Shown piece by piece: positions 15,919 through 25,685 of a DNA stretch of 39,502 nucleotides. The stretch is taken from NCBI GenBank assembly GCA_033875315.1, contig JANRJG010000013.1:1-39502 (forward strand), read 5' to 3'. The stretch's first letter is position 1; every line of letters begins with the position of its first letter. A model generated the notes under the pieces. The model did no database searches, had not been told where the DNA came from, and saw only the letters and a program-made list of their open reading frames with translations. The position numbers and the translations under genes were made by a program. This DNA is from Candidatus Methylacidiphilales bacterium. GTDB lineage: Bacteria; Verrucomicrobiota; Verrucomicrobiia; Methylacidiphilales; CAZTYG01.

Positions 15919-16269
15919 ATGAACGATTCCATCGACGCCCTGACCCGGGAGATCGTCTCCTTCCGTGATGCCCGGGACTGGAAGCAGTTCCACAATCCGA
16001 AGGAAATGGCGGTGGCCCTCACGGCCGAGGCGGGAGAATTGCTCCAGCATTTTGTCTGGCAGGATCACGAACAATCGCACCGTCGGGTGGCCGACCGCCG
16101 GCCGGAACTGGCCTCGGAAATGGCCGACATCGCCATCCTGCTTTTCGAGATGGCGCGGGACTGCGAGATCAACCTGGCCGAGGCGATGCGCGCGAAACTC
16201 GCACGGAATGAAGAACGCTACCCGGTGGCCAAGGCCCGGGGATCGAACAAGAAATACAATGAACTTTGA
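15919..16269 (+). CDS. MazG-like nucleotide pyrophosphohydrolase (dCTPase-type)
   Basis: The 116-residue protein belongs to the all-alpha NTP pyrophosphatase family that hydrolyses nucleoside triphosphates to the monophosphate and pyrophosphate, cleaning non-canonical or surplus nucleotides. The magnesium-binding set is present: EAGE at 37-40 and E67-x2-D70 (SEMADIAILLFEMA), with FHNPKEMAVALTAEA before it, typical of the RS21-C6/dCTP pyrophosphatase 1 subgroup. The ATG at 15919 is preferred over the longer frame from 15736, which overlaps the SOUL gene and encodes non-family sequence. Co-directional with rsmH, 48 bp downstream. Confidence 0.88.
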   Translation: MNDSIDALTREIVSFRDARDWKQFHNPKEMAVALTAEAGELLQHFVWQDHEQSHRRVADRRPELASEMADIAILLFEMARDCEINLAEAMRAKLARNEERYPVAKARGSNKKYNEL

Positions 16270-16317
16270 AGGACGGGGCGTCCGCTTCCAGCGCGGCCCT
16301 TCACGTTACTTTTTTCC

Positions 16318-17355
16318 ATGAGTGATCCGGCAAACGCCCCCATCCCGCACAAGCGACGGGTTCGCTATTCCGGAACGCATCCGCGCAAATTTGCCGAAAA
16401 GTACAAGGAACTGAATCCGGAGAAATACCCGGAAACGGTGGCCAAGGTGGTGGCCTCGGGCAAGACCCCGGCGGGTTCGCATCTCCCCATCCTGGTGGAT
16501 GAAGTCCTGCTACGGCTCGATCCGAAGCCGGGTGAAATCATGCTGGATGCCACCCTGGGTTACGGAGGCCACGCCGCGCGCATCCTTCCCCGGTTGGTCC
16601 CCGGTGGATGCCTGATCGGAGTGGACGTCGATCCGATCGAGCAACCCCGCACCGAGGCGAGGCTGCGTGAGGCTGGTTTCGGTGCCGATGTCTTCCAGGT
16701 CGAGCGCGCGAATTACGCCGGGATCAGCCGTGTGCTGGCCGACCGTGGCCTGGTTGGCGTCGATGGAATCCTGGCGGACTTGGGCGTTTCCTCCATGCAG
16801 CTCGACACCCCGGAGCGGGTTTTTTCCGTCAAGCACCACGGCCCGCTCGACATGCGCATGAACCCACAAAAGGGAATCCCCGCTTCCGAGGTATTGGAGC
16901 GAATGGGTCCAGACGAGCTGGCGGCCATCCTGCGTGAAGATGCGGATGAGCCCCGGGCCACGGATCTGGCACTCCGACTGGCCGGCCGCAAGTATGAGAC
17001 CACCACGGCCCTGGCCGCGGCCATCCGCATCACTTTGGGCAGGGTGGGGGAGGAGGAACAAAATCTGACCGTGCGCCGTTTTTTCCAGGCCCTGCGCATC
17101 CGGGTGAACGAAGAATTGACCGCACTGGATGCGTTTCTCCACCAACTGCCGACCTGTCTGAAGCCCGGCGGACGCGTGGTCATCCTGTCCTTCCACTCCG
17201 GCGAGGACCGCCGGGTCAAAAAAGCCCTGGCCGAGGGTCTGGAGCGGGGGATCTACCGCGAGATCGCGGCGAATGTCATCCGGCCGATGCCCGGTGAATG
17301 CCACCTGAATCCACGCGCCAAGCCGGCCAAGCTCCGCTGGGCTGTGAAGGGGTGA
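16318..17355 (+). CDS. rsmH: 16S rRNA (cytosine(1402)-N(4))-methyltransferase
   Basis: RsmH methylates N4 of C1402 in the ribosomal P site using SAM. The 345-residue protein shows the family blocks: LDATLGYGGHAARIL (SAM motif I), IGVDVDPIE, ILADLGVSSMQLDTPER, GPLDMRMN, RRFFQALRIRVNEEL, GGRVVILSFHSGEDR, and the C-terminal NPRAKPAKLRWA. The first 55 residues are a basic extension (RRVRYSGTHPRKFAEKYKEL) before the usual HxPIL-DEVL start; such extensions occur in Verrucomicrobiota. It is not followed by ftsL or mur genes as in many bacteria, but by a terminator. Confidence 0.95.
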   Translation: MSDPANAPIPHKRRVRYSGTHPRKFAEKYKELNPEKYPETVAKVVASGKTPAGSHLPILVDEVLLRLDPKPGEIMLDATLGYGGHAARILPRLVPGGCLIGVDVDPIEQPRTEARLREAGFGADVFQVERANYAGISRVLADRGLVGVDGILADLGVSSMQLDTPERVFSVKHHGPLDMRMNPQKGIPASEVLERMGPDELAAILREDADEPRATDLALRLAGRKYETTTALAAAIRITLGRVGEEEQNLTVRRFFQALRIRVNEELTALDAFLHQLPTCLKPGGRVVILSFHSGEDRRVKKALAEGLERGIYREIAANVIRPMPGECHLNPRAKPAKLRWAVKG

Positions 17356-17368
17356 TTCCCTCCCGCAA

Positions 17369-17400
17369 AAAAAAGGGGAGCCTGGTGGGCTCCCCTTTTA
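17369..17400. terminator. Bidirectional intrinsic terminator
   Basis: AAAAGGGGAGCC and GGCTCCCCTTTT form a strong GC-rich stem with a five-base loop; A-runs precede and T-runs follow, so it can work in both directions. It sits between the convergent rsmH and ppdK genes. Confidence 0.9.
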
Positions 17401-17426
17401 AGGAATGAATCAATCGAGTCGACCGA

Positions 17427-20237
17427 TCAGGCCAATGCGGCCTGTGCGGCGGCCAGTCTTGCGACGGGCACACGGAACGGGCTGCAGCTGACGTAGGTCA
17501 GGCCGAGCTTGTGGCAGAACTTGACGGAGTCGGGATCGCCGCCGTGTTCGCCGCAGATGCCGAGCTTGATGCCGGGACGGGTGGTCCGGCCCTTGGCGGC
17601 TGCGATTTCCATCAGGGCACCAACACCGCTCTGGTCGATCGTGGCGAAGGGGTTCTTCTTCACGATTTCCTCTTCCGCGTAGGCGGGGAGGAAGCTGCCG
17701 GAGTCGTCGCGGCTCATGCCGAGGGTGGTCTGGGTGAGGTCGTTGGTGCCGAAGCTGAAGAATTCGGCGGTCTGGGCGATCTGGTCGGCCGTGACGGCCC
17801 CGCGGGGGACTTCGATCATGGTGCCGACGAGGTAGCTGAGTTTGACGCCTTTTTCCTTCTGCACGGCGGCGGCGACTTCATGAACGATGGCGACCTGGAG
17901 GTCGAGTTCCTTCTTGAAGCCGACGAGCGGGATCATGACTTCGGGCTTGGCCTTGATGCCGGCCTTCTGGGCATCGGCAGCGGCTTCGAAGACGGCGCGG
18001 GCCTGCATGCGGGTGATTTCCGGATACTTGATGCCGAGGCGGCAGCCGCGGAAACCGAGCATGGGGTTGAACTCGTGGAGTTCATGGACGCGGGCCATGA
18101 TCTTCTCGACGGAAATGCCCAACTTGCGGGCCAGGTCCATCTGTTGTTCCTTCGAGTGGGGAAGGAATTCATGCAGCGGCGGGTCGAGGAAGCGGATGGT
18201 GGCGGGATAGCCTTTGAGTTCCTTGAAGATGCCGAAGAAGTCATCCCGTTGATAGGGGAGGAGCTTGGCCAGGGCGGCTTCGCGGGCCGGGAGGCTGTCG
18301 GCCAGGATCATTTCGCGCATGGCGTCGATGCGGTCACCCTCGAAGAACATGTGTTCGGTGCGGGTGAGGCCGATGCCGGTGGCGCCGAAGGCGAGGGCGT
18401 TGCGGACCTGCTCGGGGGAGTCGGCGTTGGTGCGGACTTCGAGTTTGGAGACCTTGGCGCACCAATCCATGAGCTGCTTGAAGCTCTTGAATTTCTCGGT
18501 GGCCTGGGCTTCCTTGTCGCCATCGATGAGGCCGGCGATGATTTCCGAGGGGGCGGTTTTGATTTCGCCGCCGTAGACCGTGCCGGAAGTGCCGTCAATC
18601 GAGAGGAAGTCGCCTTCCTTGAAGACCTGGCCTCCGACGGAGACCGTCTTGGCGTCGTAGTTGATTTCCAGGGCGGCGGCACCGCAGATGCAGACCTTGC
18701 CCATCTGGCGGGCGACGAGGGCGGCGTGGGAGGAGACCCCGCCGCGGGCGGTGAGGATGCCTTCGGCGGCGATCATCCCGCGGAGGTCTTCCGGGGAGGT
18801 TTCGACGCGGACGAGGAGGACTTTTTCGCCTTTTTCAGCGGCGACGACGGCGCGGTCCGCGTTGAGGTAGATCTTGCCGGAGGCGGCACCGGGGCCGGCG
18901 GGAAGGCCGGTGGCGATGGCGTTGGCTTTCTTGATCTCGTTCAGGTCGAAGACCGGGGCGAGGAGCTGGTCGAGCTGGTCGGCCGGATTGCGGTGGATGG
19001 CGGTCTTCCAGTCGATGAGCTTCTCTTTGACCATGTCCATGGAGAACTTGAGCGCGGCCATGGCGGTGCGCTTGCCGTTGCGGGTCTGGAGCATGAAGAG
19101 TTTGCCGTCCTGGATGGTGAACTCAACGTCCTGGACGTCCTTGAAATGCTTCTCCAGTGTCTTGCGGACCTTGAGGAGTTCCTCGTAGGACTTGGGCATG
19201 ACTTCCTTGAGTTTGGCCACCGGCTCGGGGGTGCGGACACCGGCCACGACGTCTTCGCCCTGGGCGTTGACGAGGAATTCGCCGTAGAATTCGTTGATGC
19301 CATTGGCCGGGTTGCGGGTGAAGGCGACGCCGGATCCGGAGGCTTCACCGGTGTTGCCGTAGACCATGGCCTGGACGTTGACGGCGGTGCCCCATTCGCT
19401 GGGGATATTGTATTTGCGGCGGTAGACGATGGCGCGGTCGTTCATCCAGGAGCCGAAGACGGCACCGGCGGCACCGCGGAGCTGGTCCCAGGGACTGACG
19501 GGGAAGTTTTTGCCCGTGCGGTCCTTGACGAGGGCCTTGAAGCGTTTGACCAGTTCCTGCTGGTCGGCGGCGGTCAGGTCGGAGTCGACGAGGTCGCGGT
19601 GGTACACTTCGTGTTTGTATTCGTGGATGATGGTTTCGAAGGGCTCGTGATCTTCGCCTTCGCGCTTTTGCACGCCGAGGACGACGTCGCCGTACATCTG
19701 GACGAAGCGGCGGTAACAATCCCAGGCAAAACGTTCGTTCCGGGTCGCTTTGGCGAGGGAGAGGACGGTCTGGTCATTGAGGCCGAGGTTGAGGATGGTG
19801 TCCATCATGCCCGGCATGGAGTCGCGCGCGCCGGAGCGGACGGCGACCAGGAGGGGCATGCCGTTGGAGTCGCCGAACTTGCAACCCATGATTTTTTCCA
19901 TGTTGGCCACGCCGGCTTCCATCTGGGCCTGGAGAACCTTGGGGTAGGTGCGCTTGTTAGCGTAAAAGTAGGTGCAGACTTCGGTGGTGATGGTGAAGCC
20001 GGGAGGAACAGGAAGGCCGATGCGGGTCATTTCCGCGAGGTTCGCGCCCTTGCCGCCGAGGAGGGGCTTCATGGTGCCGTTGCCGTCGGCTTTGCCGTTG
20101 CCCCAGGTGTAAACGTATTTGTCCTTGGGGAACTTGGACGCTGGGGCGGATTTCTTGGCGGTGGGTTTCGGGGTTTTTTTCGCCAGGGGCTTTTTGGAGA
20201 CTTTGGCGACTTTTTTGGAGGGTTTGTTTTTGGCCAT
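17427..20237 (-). CDS. ppdK: Pyruvate, phosphate dikinase
   Basis: The enzyme interconverts pyruvate + ATP + Pi and PEP + AMP + PPi. From the ATG at 20235-20237 it is 936 residues. The N-terminal ATP-grasp domain includes [12 protein letters not shown]; the swivelling domain has [15 protein letters not shown], with the phosphorylated His near residue 500; the C-terminal PEP-binding barrel has [30 protein letters not shown] and [10 protein letters not shown] with the catalytic Cys near 895. An N-terminal tail of about 35 residues is rich in Lys, Pro and Ala ([22 protein letters not shown]) and is not part of the standard enzyme. A longer frame to 20297 runs into repeat-like DNA and is not preferred. 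With PfkA, it suggests a reversible, PPi-linked lower glycolysis. Confidence 0.95.
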   Translation of the reverse strand: MAKNKPSKKVAKVSKKPLAKKTPKPTAKKSAPASKFPKDKYVYTWGNGKADGNGTMKPLLGGKGANLAEMTRIGLPVPPGFTITTEVCTYFYANKRTYPKVLQAQMEAGVANMEKIMGCKFGDSNGMPLLVAVRSGARDSMPGMMDTILNLGLNDQTVLSLAKATRNERFAWDCYRRFVQMYGDVVLGVQKREGEDHEPFETIIHEYKHEVYHRDLVDSDLTAADQQELVKRFKALVKDRTGKNFPVSPWDQLRGAAGAVFGSWMNDRAIVYRRKYNIPSEWGTAVNVQAMVYGNTGEASGSGVAFTRNPANGINEFYGEFLVNAQGEDVVAGVRTPEPVAKLKEVMPKSYEELLKVRKTLEKHFKDVQDVEFTIQDGKLFMLQTRNGKRTAMAALKFSMDMVKEKLIDWKTAIHRNPADQLDQLLAPVFDLNEIKKANAIATGLPAGPGAASGKIYLNADRAVVAAEKGEKVLLVRVETSPEDLRGMIAAEGILTARGGVSSHAALVARQMGKVCICGAAALEINYDAKTVSVGGQVFKEGDFLSIDGTSGTVYGGEIKTAPSEIIAGLIDGDKEAQATEKFKSFKQLMDWCAKVSKLEVRTNADSPEQVRNALAFGATGIGLTRTEHMFFEGDRIDAMREMILADSLPAREAALAKLLPYQRDDFFGIFKELKGYPATIRFLDPPLHEFLPHSKEQQMDLARKLGISVEKIMARVHELHEFNPMLGFRGCRLGIKYPEITRMQARAVFEAAADAQKAGIKAKPEVMIPLVGFKKELDLQVAIVHEVAAAVQKEKGVKLSYLVGTMIEVPRGAVTADQIAQTAEFFSFGTNDLTQTTLGMSRDDSGSFLPAYAEEEIVKKNPFATIDQSGVGALMEIAAAKGRTTRPGIKLGICGEHGGDPDSVKFCHKLGLTYVSCSPFRVPVARLAAAQAALA

Positions 20238-20363
20238 AAAGGGAATGGGTAAAGAGTGGTAAATAGTAAAGGGATGATGGTGATTAATGGCAAGCAATTC
20301 CGGGGGCGGAGTGGGGGAGTAGACCCCGGTTGAAGCGGGAAAATCCGGGGCAGAGCCCGAAGT

Positions 20364-20828
20364 TCAGGCGCTGAAGCCGGTTTTGGCGTCCACCAGCCGG
20401 GAACTGGCTTCGCGGAGACGGCGACTGAGGATCTCGCAGAGGCCCAGCAGAATGGTGTTTCCCGCGACAGGGCTGTCCTGGATGAAGCTGAAAAGCGAAT
20501 CGCGGTCGATTTTCCAGACTTGGGAGAATTCGAGGGCTCGGACGCTGGCACTGGCCGGGGAGGGGTCGAAGATGGCCAATTCTCCGATGGATTCGTCCGC
20601 TCCGATGACGCCGACAATGATGTCGTCCTGAAGTCCCTGTTTGCGCACTTCCAACTTGCCGGAAATGACGAAAAAGACGTGGTTCTGGTTGTCGCCCTGC
20701 CGGATCATGTCGTGATCGGGGTGGACGCCGATGAACTCGCCGTAACTGGCAAGAAGGTCGCGGTCCTCAGGCTTGAGGAGGCTGACCCAGCCGGTGGCAG
20801 GGAGGGCGGGACGATCGAATCCGGACAT
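20364..20828 (-). CDS. Cyclic-nucleotide-binding-fold protein without DNA-binding domain
   Basis: The 154-residue protein starts at the ATG 20826-20828, eight bases after a good GGAGGA site; the frame extends further up but without support. It is a single Crp/Fnr-type beta-roll: DHDMIRQGDNQNHVFFVISGKLEV, then GADESIGELAIFDPSPASASVRA. The GELA turn is present, but the Arg that contacts the cyclic phosphate in classical CAP domains is replaced by Ser/Ala (PSPASAS), so nucleotide binding is doubtful. The C-terminal helices (LCEILSRRLREASS) resemble the dimer helix, and there is no helix-turn-helix. Probably a regulatory or scaffold protein. It is upstream of ppdK in the same direction. Confidence 0.82.
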   Translation of the reverse strand: MSGFDRPALPATGWVSLLKPEDRDLLASYGEFIGVHPDHDMIRQGDNQNHVFFVISGKLEVRKQGLQDDIIVGVIGADESIGELAIFDPSPASASVRALEFSQVWKIDRDSLFSFIQDSPVAGNTILLGLCEILSRRLREASSRLVDAKTGFSA

Positions 20829-20933
20829 GGTTCCTCCTGTATGGCGATGACCGGGGAAACCGTCAATGGTAACCAACGGGACAACAAACAGAAGGTAACA
20901 AAGTTAACGGAGCAAGGCAGGGGGGTGGATTCG

Positions 20934-20963
20934 AAACCTGAAACCTGAAACGGGAAACCTGAA
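20934..20963. repeat. Short tandem GAAACCT repeat
   Basis: GAAACCTGAAACCTGAAACG followed by GGAAACCTGAAA is a run of imperfect repeats in the 230-bp rph to cNMP-protein spacer. Similar GAAACCTGA runs occur near 9330-9350. Confidence 0.7.
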
Positions 20964-21055
20964 ATGAGGAAGTGGCTTAAAATCCCAAGGGCCAATCCGC
21001 CTGAGACGGACCATATCACCATTCAGAACGGGTAAACTGGAAACTGGAAACAAAA

Positions 21056-21802
21056 CTAATCTTTGGGCCGTTTGCGCCAGGCGGCTTCTTGGAAGGCGAG
21101 GAGTTCGCGCACACCTTTGGCGGCGACTTTCAACATTTTGCCGAATTCAGCCGGGCTGAAGGTGGCTTCTTCGCCCGAAGCCTGGACTTCGACCAACTGG
21201 CCGGAAGCGGTCATGACGACATTCATGTCGGCTTCGGCGTCGCGGTCTTCCAAATAGCACAAATCGAGGATGACCCGCTTACGGTAGAGGCCGATGCTGG
21301 TGGCGGCGACCGGTTCCTTGAGCGGGCTCTTTTTGATCAGTCCTTTTTTCTGGAGGCGATGGATGGCCAGTTTGGCGGCCAGGAAAGCGCCCGTGATGGC
21401 GGTGGTGCGGGTGCCTCCATCGGCGGCGAGCACATCGCAATCGATCCAGAGGGTGCGCTCACCGAGGAGGTCTAGGTCGACGGCGGCGCGCATGGAGCGG
21501 CCGATGAGGCGCTGGATTTCCTGGCTGCGTCCGTCGATTTTACCCTTGGAGATGTCGCGGGGTTTCCGATCCGGGGTGGAGTAGGGGAGCATGGAATACT
21601 CCGCGGTGAGCCAACCGCCGGGAACCTTCTGGGCTTTTTTCCAGCGGGGCACATCCTCTTCCAGGCTGGCGGCGCAGATGACCTGGGTTTTGCCGCAGGA
21701 GACGAGGATGGAGCCGGAGCAATTGGGGGCGACGTCCCACTGATAAGTCCAAGGGCGGAGTTGGTCGGGGCGGCGGCCATCGGGGCGGAAGGGTTTGGGC
21801 AT
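21056..21802 (-). CDS. rph: Ribonuclease PH
   Basis: RNase PH is a phosphorolytic 3'-exoribonuclease that trims tRNA precursors. The 248-residue protein has the family layout: RPDGRRPDQLRPW at the N terminus, GGWLTAEYSMLPYST (about 62-76), RSQEIQRLIGRSMRAAVDL, the phosphate-site DCDVLAADGGTRTTAITGA, and EADMNVVMTASGQLVEVQ near the C terminus. Length matches the usual 240-255. Upstream is a 200-bp spacer with no visible gene (21803-22001), so it is probably transcribed from its own promoter. Confidence 0.95.
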   Translation of the reverse strand: MPKPFRPDGRRPDQLRPWTYQWDVAPNCSGSILVSCGKTQVICAASLEEDVPRWKKAQKVPGGWLTAEYSMLPYSTPDRKPRDISKGKIDGRSQEIQRLIGRSMRAAVDLDLLGERTLWIDCDVLAADGGTRTTAITGAFLAAKLAIHRLQKKGLIKKSPLKEPVAATSIGLYRKRVILDLCYLEDRDAEADMNVVMTASGQLVEVQASGEEATFSPAEFGKMLKVAAKGVRELLAFQEAAWRKRPKD

Positions 21803-22001
21803 GCGACACTATTCCTTCGCGGGATCAGCTTGTCGAAAGGAAAGATAACCCGGTGCAGGCATGGCCGGCGAAACACACGACATTAGGCAAAAAGAGGGAA
21901 AGGAAGGACGATTGATAAACCCGCGAAGCATACCCTTGTTTGGCATTCACCCTTACGCGTTTTTAGCCTCTTTCGCGGGTGGGAAGAAGGGTCATCGCAT
22001 G

Positions 22002-22910
22002 TTACAAGGAAGGCCGGGTGAAAACGAAGAGCGTGGAGCGGCGGTCCTTCGAATCGGCGGCGCGACCGCTGCGGTTGTTGTCGATGACGAGGTAGATCCT
22101 GCTCGCATCCATGGTGAGACCTTCGGCCTGCCCGAACTTCGAAGCCAGGTAGGCGTGGCGGGGATCCCGGACGGCGCGGGCGAATGACCAGCCCTTTCCC
22201 TCTTTCCAGACGCCCTTTTTGCGGATCAGCTCGACGATCATTTCCGCATTGCGGGAGAGGGCGAACACCCTCCCGGATTCCTGATGAAGATCGGCAAAGT
22301 CCGCCTGTCGCTCCGGAGGCAGGGGATACTGGGTCGAGGTGAGGGGAATCCATTTGAAAGACTCCGGTGTATCCTTGGCGGGAGTGCAGAGCACCAGCCC
22401 GCGCGGTTCGCGCTCCTTGGCCAACAAGAGTTTATGGTCCTCCAACAAGGCCAGTCCTTCGACCCCCGCGGACGGATCGGAGATGCCGCCGACGTTGGTG
22501 GATGGAGTCGACCAGACAGCTTGGCGGGCTTTGGGGGCCAAGGTGGCGACCCGGCCGAACTTCTCACTGGCCAGATAGATTGATCCGTCCGGGCCGGACT
22601 GGATGGCCTCCCAATCCAACTTCCCGCCGGACGGCACTGGGGGCTTGAAACGGCGGTGGACTTTGAGCCAGGCCTTTTGCCCGTCGTGGGCCACCTCGTA
22701 GACCACATCGTCGACCTTGTCGGATACGGTCAGGAGTTTGCCGTTGCGGAGGTGGAGGCCGGAAAGGTCCAATTCGTCCGATCCAGCTATGACCAGAGCT
22801 TGTTCCAGGTCCAACTCCCGTGCGCGGGGGGAAGCCCATCCCTTGTTTGCCCCGGGAAGCAGAAGCAACAGGACTACCGTCAACATCATTGTTCTTGATC
22901 GAAAGGGCAT
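22002..22910 (-). CDS. Secreted SdiA-regulated / esterase-like phytase-fold protein
   Basis: From the ATG at 22908-22910 the product is 302 residues, with a signal peptide (RSRTMMLTVVLLLLLPGANKGWAS). The mature part is a beta-propeller-like chain: SDELDLSGLHLRNGKLLTVSD, then DWEAIQSGPDGSIYLASE, then GVEGLALLEDHKLLLAKERE, and FGQAEGLTMDASRIYLVIDN. The spacing of these D-G-S-IYLxSE units is like the SdiA-regulated (YjiK) and esterase-like phytase families (PF06977/PF13449). The family placement is by pattern; substrate is unknown. It is probably periplasmic or outer-membrane facing. It is divergent from the tRNA-Arg gene. Confidence 0.75.
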   Translation of the reverse strand: MPFRSRTMMLTVVLLLLLPGANKGWASPRARELDLEQALVIAGSDELDLSGLHLRNGKLLTVSDKVDDVVYEVAHDGQKAWLKVHRRFKPPVPSGGKLDWEAIQSGPDGSIYLASEKFGRVATLAPKARQAVWSTPSTNVGGISDPSAGVEGLALLEDHKLLLAKEREPRGLVLCTPAKDTPESFKWIPLTSTQYPLPPERQADFADLHQESGRVFALSRNAEMIVELIRKKGVWKEGKGWSFARAVRDPRHAYLASKFGQAEGLTMDASRIYLVIDNNRSGRAADSKDRRSTLFVFTRPSL

Positions 22911-22937
22911 GGTGGCGGCATCCTTTCCCTCCACCAA

Positions 22938-23011
22938 GCGCCCGTAGCTCAACTGGATAGAGCGCTGCCCTCCGAAGGCAGAGGTTGTGGGTTCGACTCC
23001 CGCCGGGCGCA
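22938..23011 (+). tRNA. tRNA-Arg (CCG)
   Basis: The acceptor arms GCGCCCG and CGGGCGC pair fully. The D-arm GCTC/GAGC, anticodon stem CTGCC/GGCAG with loop CTCCGAA (anticodon CCG at 22972-22974), and T-loop TTCGACT are all present. No CCA is encoded. Confidence 0.95.
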
Positions 23012-23049
23012 GATGTCGGTTTTAGGGGATTTTTCTTGCCGGGACACTA

Positions 23050-23823
23050 TCAGGCCACAGGCACCCGGTCCACAAATTCTTTCGCCAGTTGCCTGTAAGA
23101 CTGGGCCCCCGCACCTGTCGGATCGTAGTCCAAAACCGGCTTGCCGAAACTGGGGGCCTCCCCGAGCCGGATCGATCGCGGGACGATGGTGCGGAAGAGT
23201 TTGTCGCCGAAATGCGACTGGAGTTCGGTCACAACCTGCTGGCTGAGACGGGTGCGGGCGTCGAACATGGTCATGACCACCCCGGTGATTTCCAAGCGGG
23301 GGTTTACACCGCCGGTGCGTAGGCGTTCGACCAGGCCCGAGATCTTGCTGATGCCGTCGAGGGCGAAGAATTCGCACTGCACCGGAATGAGGAGTCCGTC
23401 GGCGGCGGCGAGGGCGCTGGTCATCAGGATGCCGAGCGAAGGCGGGCAATCGAGGATGATGTGGTCGAAGAGGTGTCCGCTTTTGAGCGGTTCCAGGACT
23501 TCCGCCATGCGGGAAAGCGGGTTCTCCAAGCGGGCGATTTCCACTTCGCATCCGGCGAGGTCGAGTTCGGCGGGAATCAGGCTCAGGTTGGCGTAGGGAG
23601 TCGCAACGACTTTTTCCGGGGCCTGGCCCTGACCGATGAGGGGCAGATAGAGACTGCCGCCCGGAACCGCTTCCATGCCGACGCCGCTGGTGGCATTGGC
23701 CTGCGGGTCCAAGTCGACCAGGAGGGTTTTCCGTCCCATTTCCGCGAGTGCGGCCGAGAGGTTGACTGCGGTGGTCGTTTTGCCGACTCCGCCCTTCTGG
23801 TTGGCCACCGCGATGATTTTCAT
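23050..23823 (-). CDS. ParA/Soj family ATPase
   Basis: The 257-residue protein begins [20 protein letters not shown], with the deviant Walker A KGGVGKTT at 10-17. Further ParA landmarks are [39 protein letters not shown] and [19 protein letters not shown]; the DNA-binding arginine pair region lies at the C-terminal side ([16 protein letters not shown]). It is the chromosomal Soj type, which drives origin segregation. The frame extends upstream to 23913 but the residues there are not ParA-like. No parB lies next to it, so a partner, if any, is elsewhere. Confidence 0.93.
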   Translation of the reverse strand: MKIIAVANQKGGVGKTTTAVNLSAALAEMGRKTLLVDLDPQANATSGVGMEAVPGGSLYLPLIGQGQAPEKVVATPYANLSLIPAELDLAGCEVEIARLENPLSRMAEVLEPLKSGHLFDHIILDCPPSLGILMTSALAAADGLLIPVQCEFFALDGISKISGLVERLRTGGVNPRLEITGVVMTMFDARTRLSQQVVTELQSHFGDKLFRTIVPRSIRLGEAPSFGKPVLDYDPTGAGAQSYRQLAKEFVDRVPVA

Positions 23824-23952
23824 TCCAAGGCGGCGAGCAAACCGGAGGAATGGGATGCTGTCGAGCCGATTTACTGGTGCGTCGTGGATGATTCCGGCCG
23901 GACCCCTTGACAATATCCCTTAAATCCATAAATTTTCACGCATTCGAGGGCT

Positions 23953-24879
23953 ATGATAGAAGTTAAAGATTTGCGCAAACGCTACGCCGGTGTGGAGGCC
24001 GTCAAAGGCATCAGCTTCCACGTGAAACGGGGGGAAATTGTCGGGTTCCTCGGGCCCAACGGGGCCGGGAAAAGCACCACCATGAGGATCCTGACGGGCT
24101 ACCTGCCCGCCACTTCGGGTGACGTGCGCATCGCCGGCCACGACCTTCTGAATGAATCGCTCCAAGTGCGGCGCAAGACCGGCTACATGCCGGAAAACGT
24201 ACCCCTTTACCCGGAAATGCGTGTGCGTGAATTCCTGGAATACCGGGCCGCCCTCAAGGGTCTGGACCGGCGCAAAACACGCAGCCGGGTGCCCCTGGTC
24301 ATGGAAAAGTGCGGTGTCGACAGCGTGTCCGCCAAGATGATCGGTAATCTCTCGCGCGGTTACCGCCAGAGGGTGGGACTGGCCGACGCGCTGGTCCATG
24401 ATCCCGAGTTGCTCATCCTCGACGAGCCCACCGCGGGTCTGGACCCCAATCAGATCCGCAGCGTGCGCGACTTGATCAAGTCGCTGGGCAAAGAACACAC
24501 CATCCTGCTCTCAACCCATATCCTTCCCGAGGTTGAAATGATCTGCGACCGCGCGGTCATCATCAACCGGGGGCGCATCGAGGCTTCGGATACCCTGGAA
24601 AACCTGGCCAAAATGGTCCACACCGCCTCGCTCTTCCTGGAAGTCCGGGCCGAACGCGAGATCGCCGTCAAAAAAATCAAGGAACTGGCCCCGGTATCCG
24701 ATGTGCAGGTGCACGCCGAAGCCGATGGCTGGCTCACCCTGGAGTGCCTGGCCCGGCCCGGGGAAGACGCCCGCGAGGCAGCGGACCAATTGGTCAAAAA
24801 TGAAAAATGGCCCCTGCGGGAATTCCGCCGTGGCAAGGCGACACTGGAAGACGTGTTCGTCGAGCTGACCCAACAATGA
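23953..24879 (+). CDS. ABC transporter ATP-binding protein, GldA-like
   Basis: The 308-residue protein is a stand-alone ABC ATPase: Walker A GPNGAGKST at 34-42, signature LSRGYRQRVGLADAL, Walker B LLILDEPTAGLDP, and the switch STHIL. The C-terminal 80 residues (EVRAEREIAVKKIKEL onward) form the extra domain seen in gliding-type (GldA) and Cu/Na ABC-2 exporters. It couples ATP hydrolysis to the permease encoded 32 bp downstream. Together with the next three genes it forms the ABC/GldG/DUF4340 set found in Bacteroidota, Proteobacteria and the PVC group, whose cargo is not established outside gliding. Confidence 0.92.
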   Translation: MIEVKDLRKRYAGVEAVKGISFHVKRGEIVGFLGPNGAGKSTTMRILTGYLPATSGDVRIAGHDLLNESLQVRRKTGYMPENVPLYPEMRVREFLEYRAALKGLDRRKTRSRVPLVMEKCGVDSVSAKMIGNLSRGYRQRVGLADALVHDPELLILDEPTAGLDPNQIRSVRDLIKSLGKEHTILLSTHILPEVEMICDRAVIINRGRIEASDTLENLAKMVHTASLFLEVRAEREIAVKKIKELAPVSDVQVHAEADGWLTLECLARPGEDAREAADQLVKNEKWPLREFRRGKATLEDVFVELTQQ

Positions 24880-24910
24880 CTCCAACTTCCATACCGACCG
24901 GGACCAAACC

Positions 24911-25663
24911 ATGACACGCGCATTCTGGGTTTTATTGCAACGGGAATTCGGGGCCTTCCTGCTCTCGCCACTGGCCTATGTGGTCTTTTTCTGCCTCACC
25001 TTCATCAATGCCGGCTTGTTCTACTTCTGCGTCAGCTTCATCGAACGGGGTGTGCCCAACTACACCATCATCCAGATCTTCTTCCTCATCCCGTTTTTCT
25101 GGTTCTGTGTCATCCCGCTGGCCCCGATCCTGACCATGCGTCTGTTTTCCGAGGAATACCGTGCCGGCACGATCGAGCTCCTGATGACGGCTCCGGTGAC
25201 CGACTGGGATGTCATTCTTTCCAAATTTTTCGGCGCGCTTGGCTTCTTTGCCGTTCTCTGGACCCCGACGGCCCTCTTCCTCGGCATCTTCCAGAGCATC
25301 ACCCACCACGCCGTGCCGATTTCCTGGGGTTCCACCCTGCTCTGCTACCTGATGGTGGTTTTCCTGGGCATGCTTTACACCGCAATCGGTCTCTATGCGT
25401 CCTCCCTCAGCCGCAGCCAGGCGGTCGCGGCCTTCCTGTCCTTCGCCATCATCATCGGACTGTTCATCGCCAGCTTCGTCGTCTTCTTCAACAACTCGAC
25501 CGAGGTGGCCGATCTGGTCAACATCTTCTCCGCCCGCCGCCACATGGAAACCTTCGCCGACGGTATTTTTGATTCGCGGGTGGCCGTCTGGTATCTCTCG
25601 TCCACAGCCCTGTTCCTGGCGCTGACCCAGCGGGTCCTGGCCGCCAAACGGATCAAAGCCTAA
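24911..25663 (+). CDS. ABC-2 type permease, GldF-like
   Basis: The 250-residue integral membrane protein has about six spans. The characteristic MRLFSEEYRAGTIELLMTAPV (about 78-98) is the cytoplasmic EExxG-TIExL motif of ABC-2 permeases that contacts the ATPase. It starts 32 bp after the ATPase gene and is followed at 23 bp by the GldG-like gene. Confidence 0.92.
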   Translation: MTRAFWVLLQREFGAFLLSPLAYVVFFCLTFINAGLFYFCVSFIERGVPNYTIIQIFFLIPFFWFCVIPLAPILTMRLFSEEYRAGTIELLMTAPVTDWDVILSKFFGALGFFAVLWTPTALFLGIFQSITHHAVPISWGSTLLCYLMVVFLGMLYTAIGLYASSLSRSQAVAAFLSFAIIIGLFIASFVVFFNNSTEVADLVNIFSARRHMETFADGIFDSRVAVWYLSSTALFLALTQRVLAAKRIKA

Positions 25664-25685
25664 CCTTCAAAAGATTCCGACCGCA

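Noticed and set aside
17511-20252. 913-codon plus-strand frame opposite ppdK
   Set aside because: It is an antisense shadow with the same biased composition; the PPDK reading has all catalytic motifs.
23050-23823. Plasmid partition locus
   Set aside because: There is no parB, repA or centromere-like repeats nearby, and the surroundings are housekeeping chromosomal genes.
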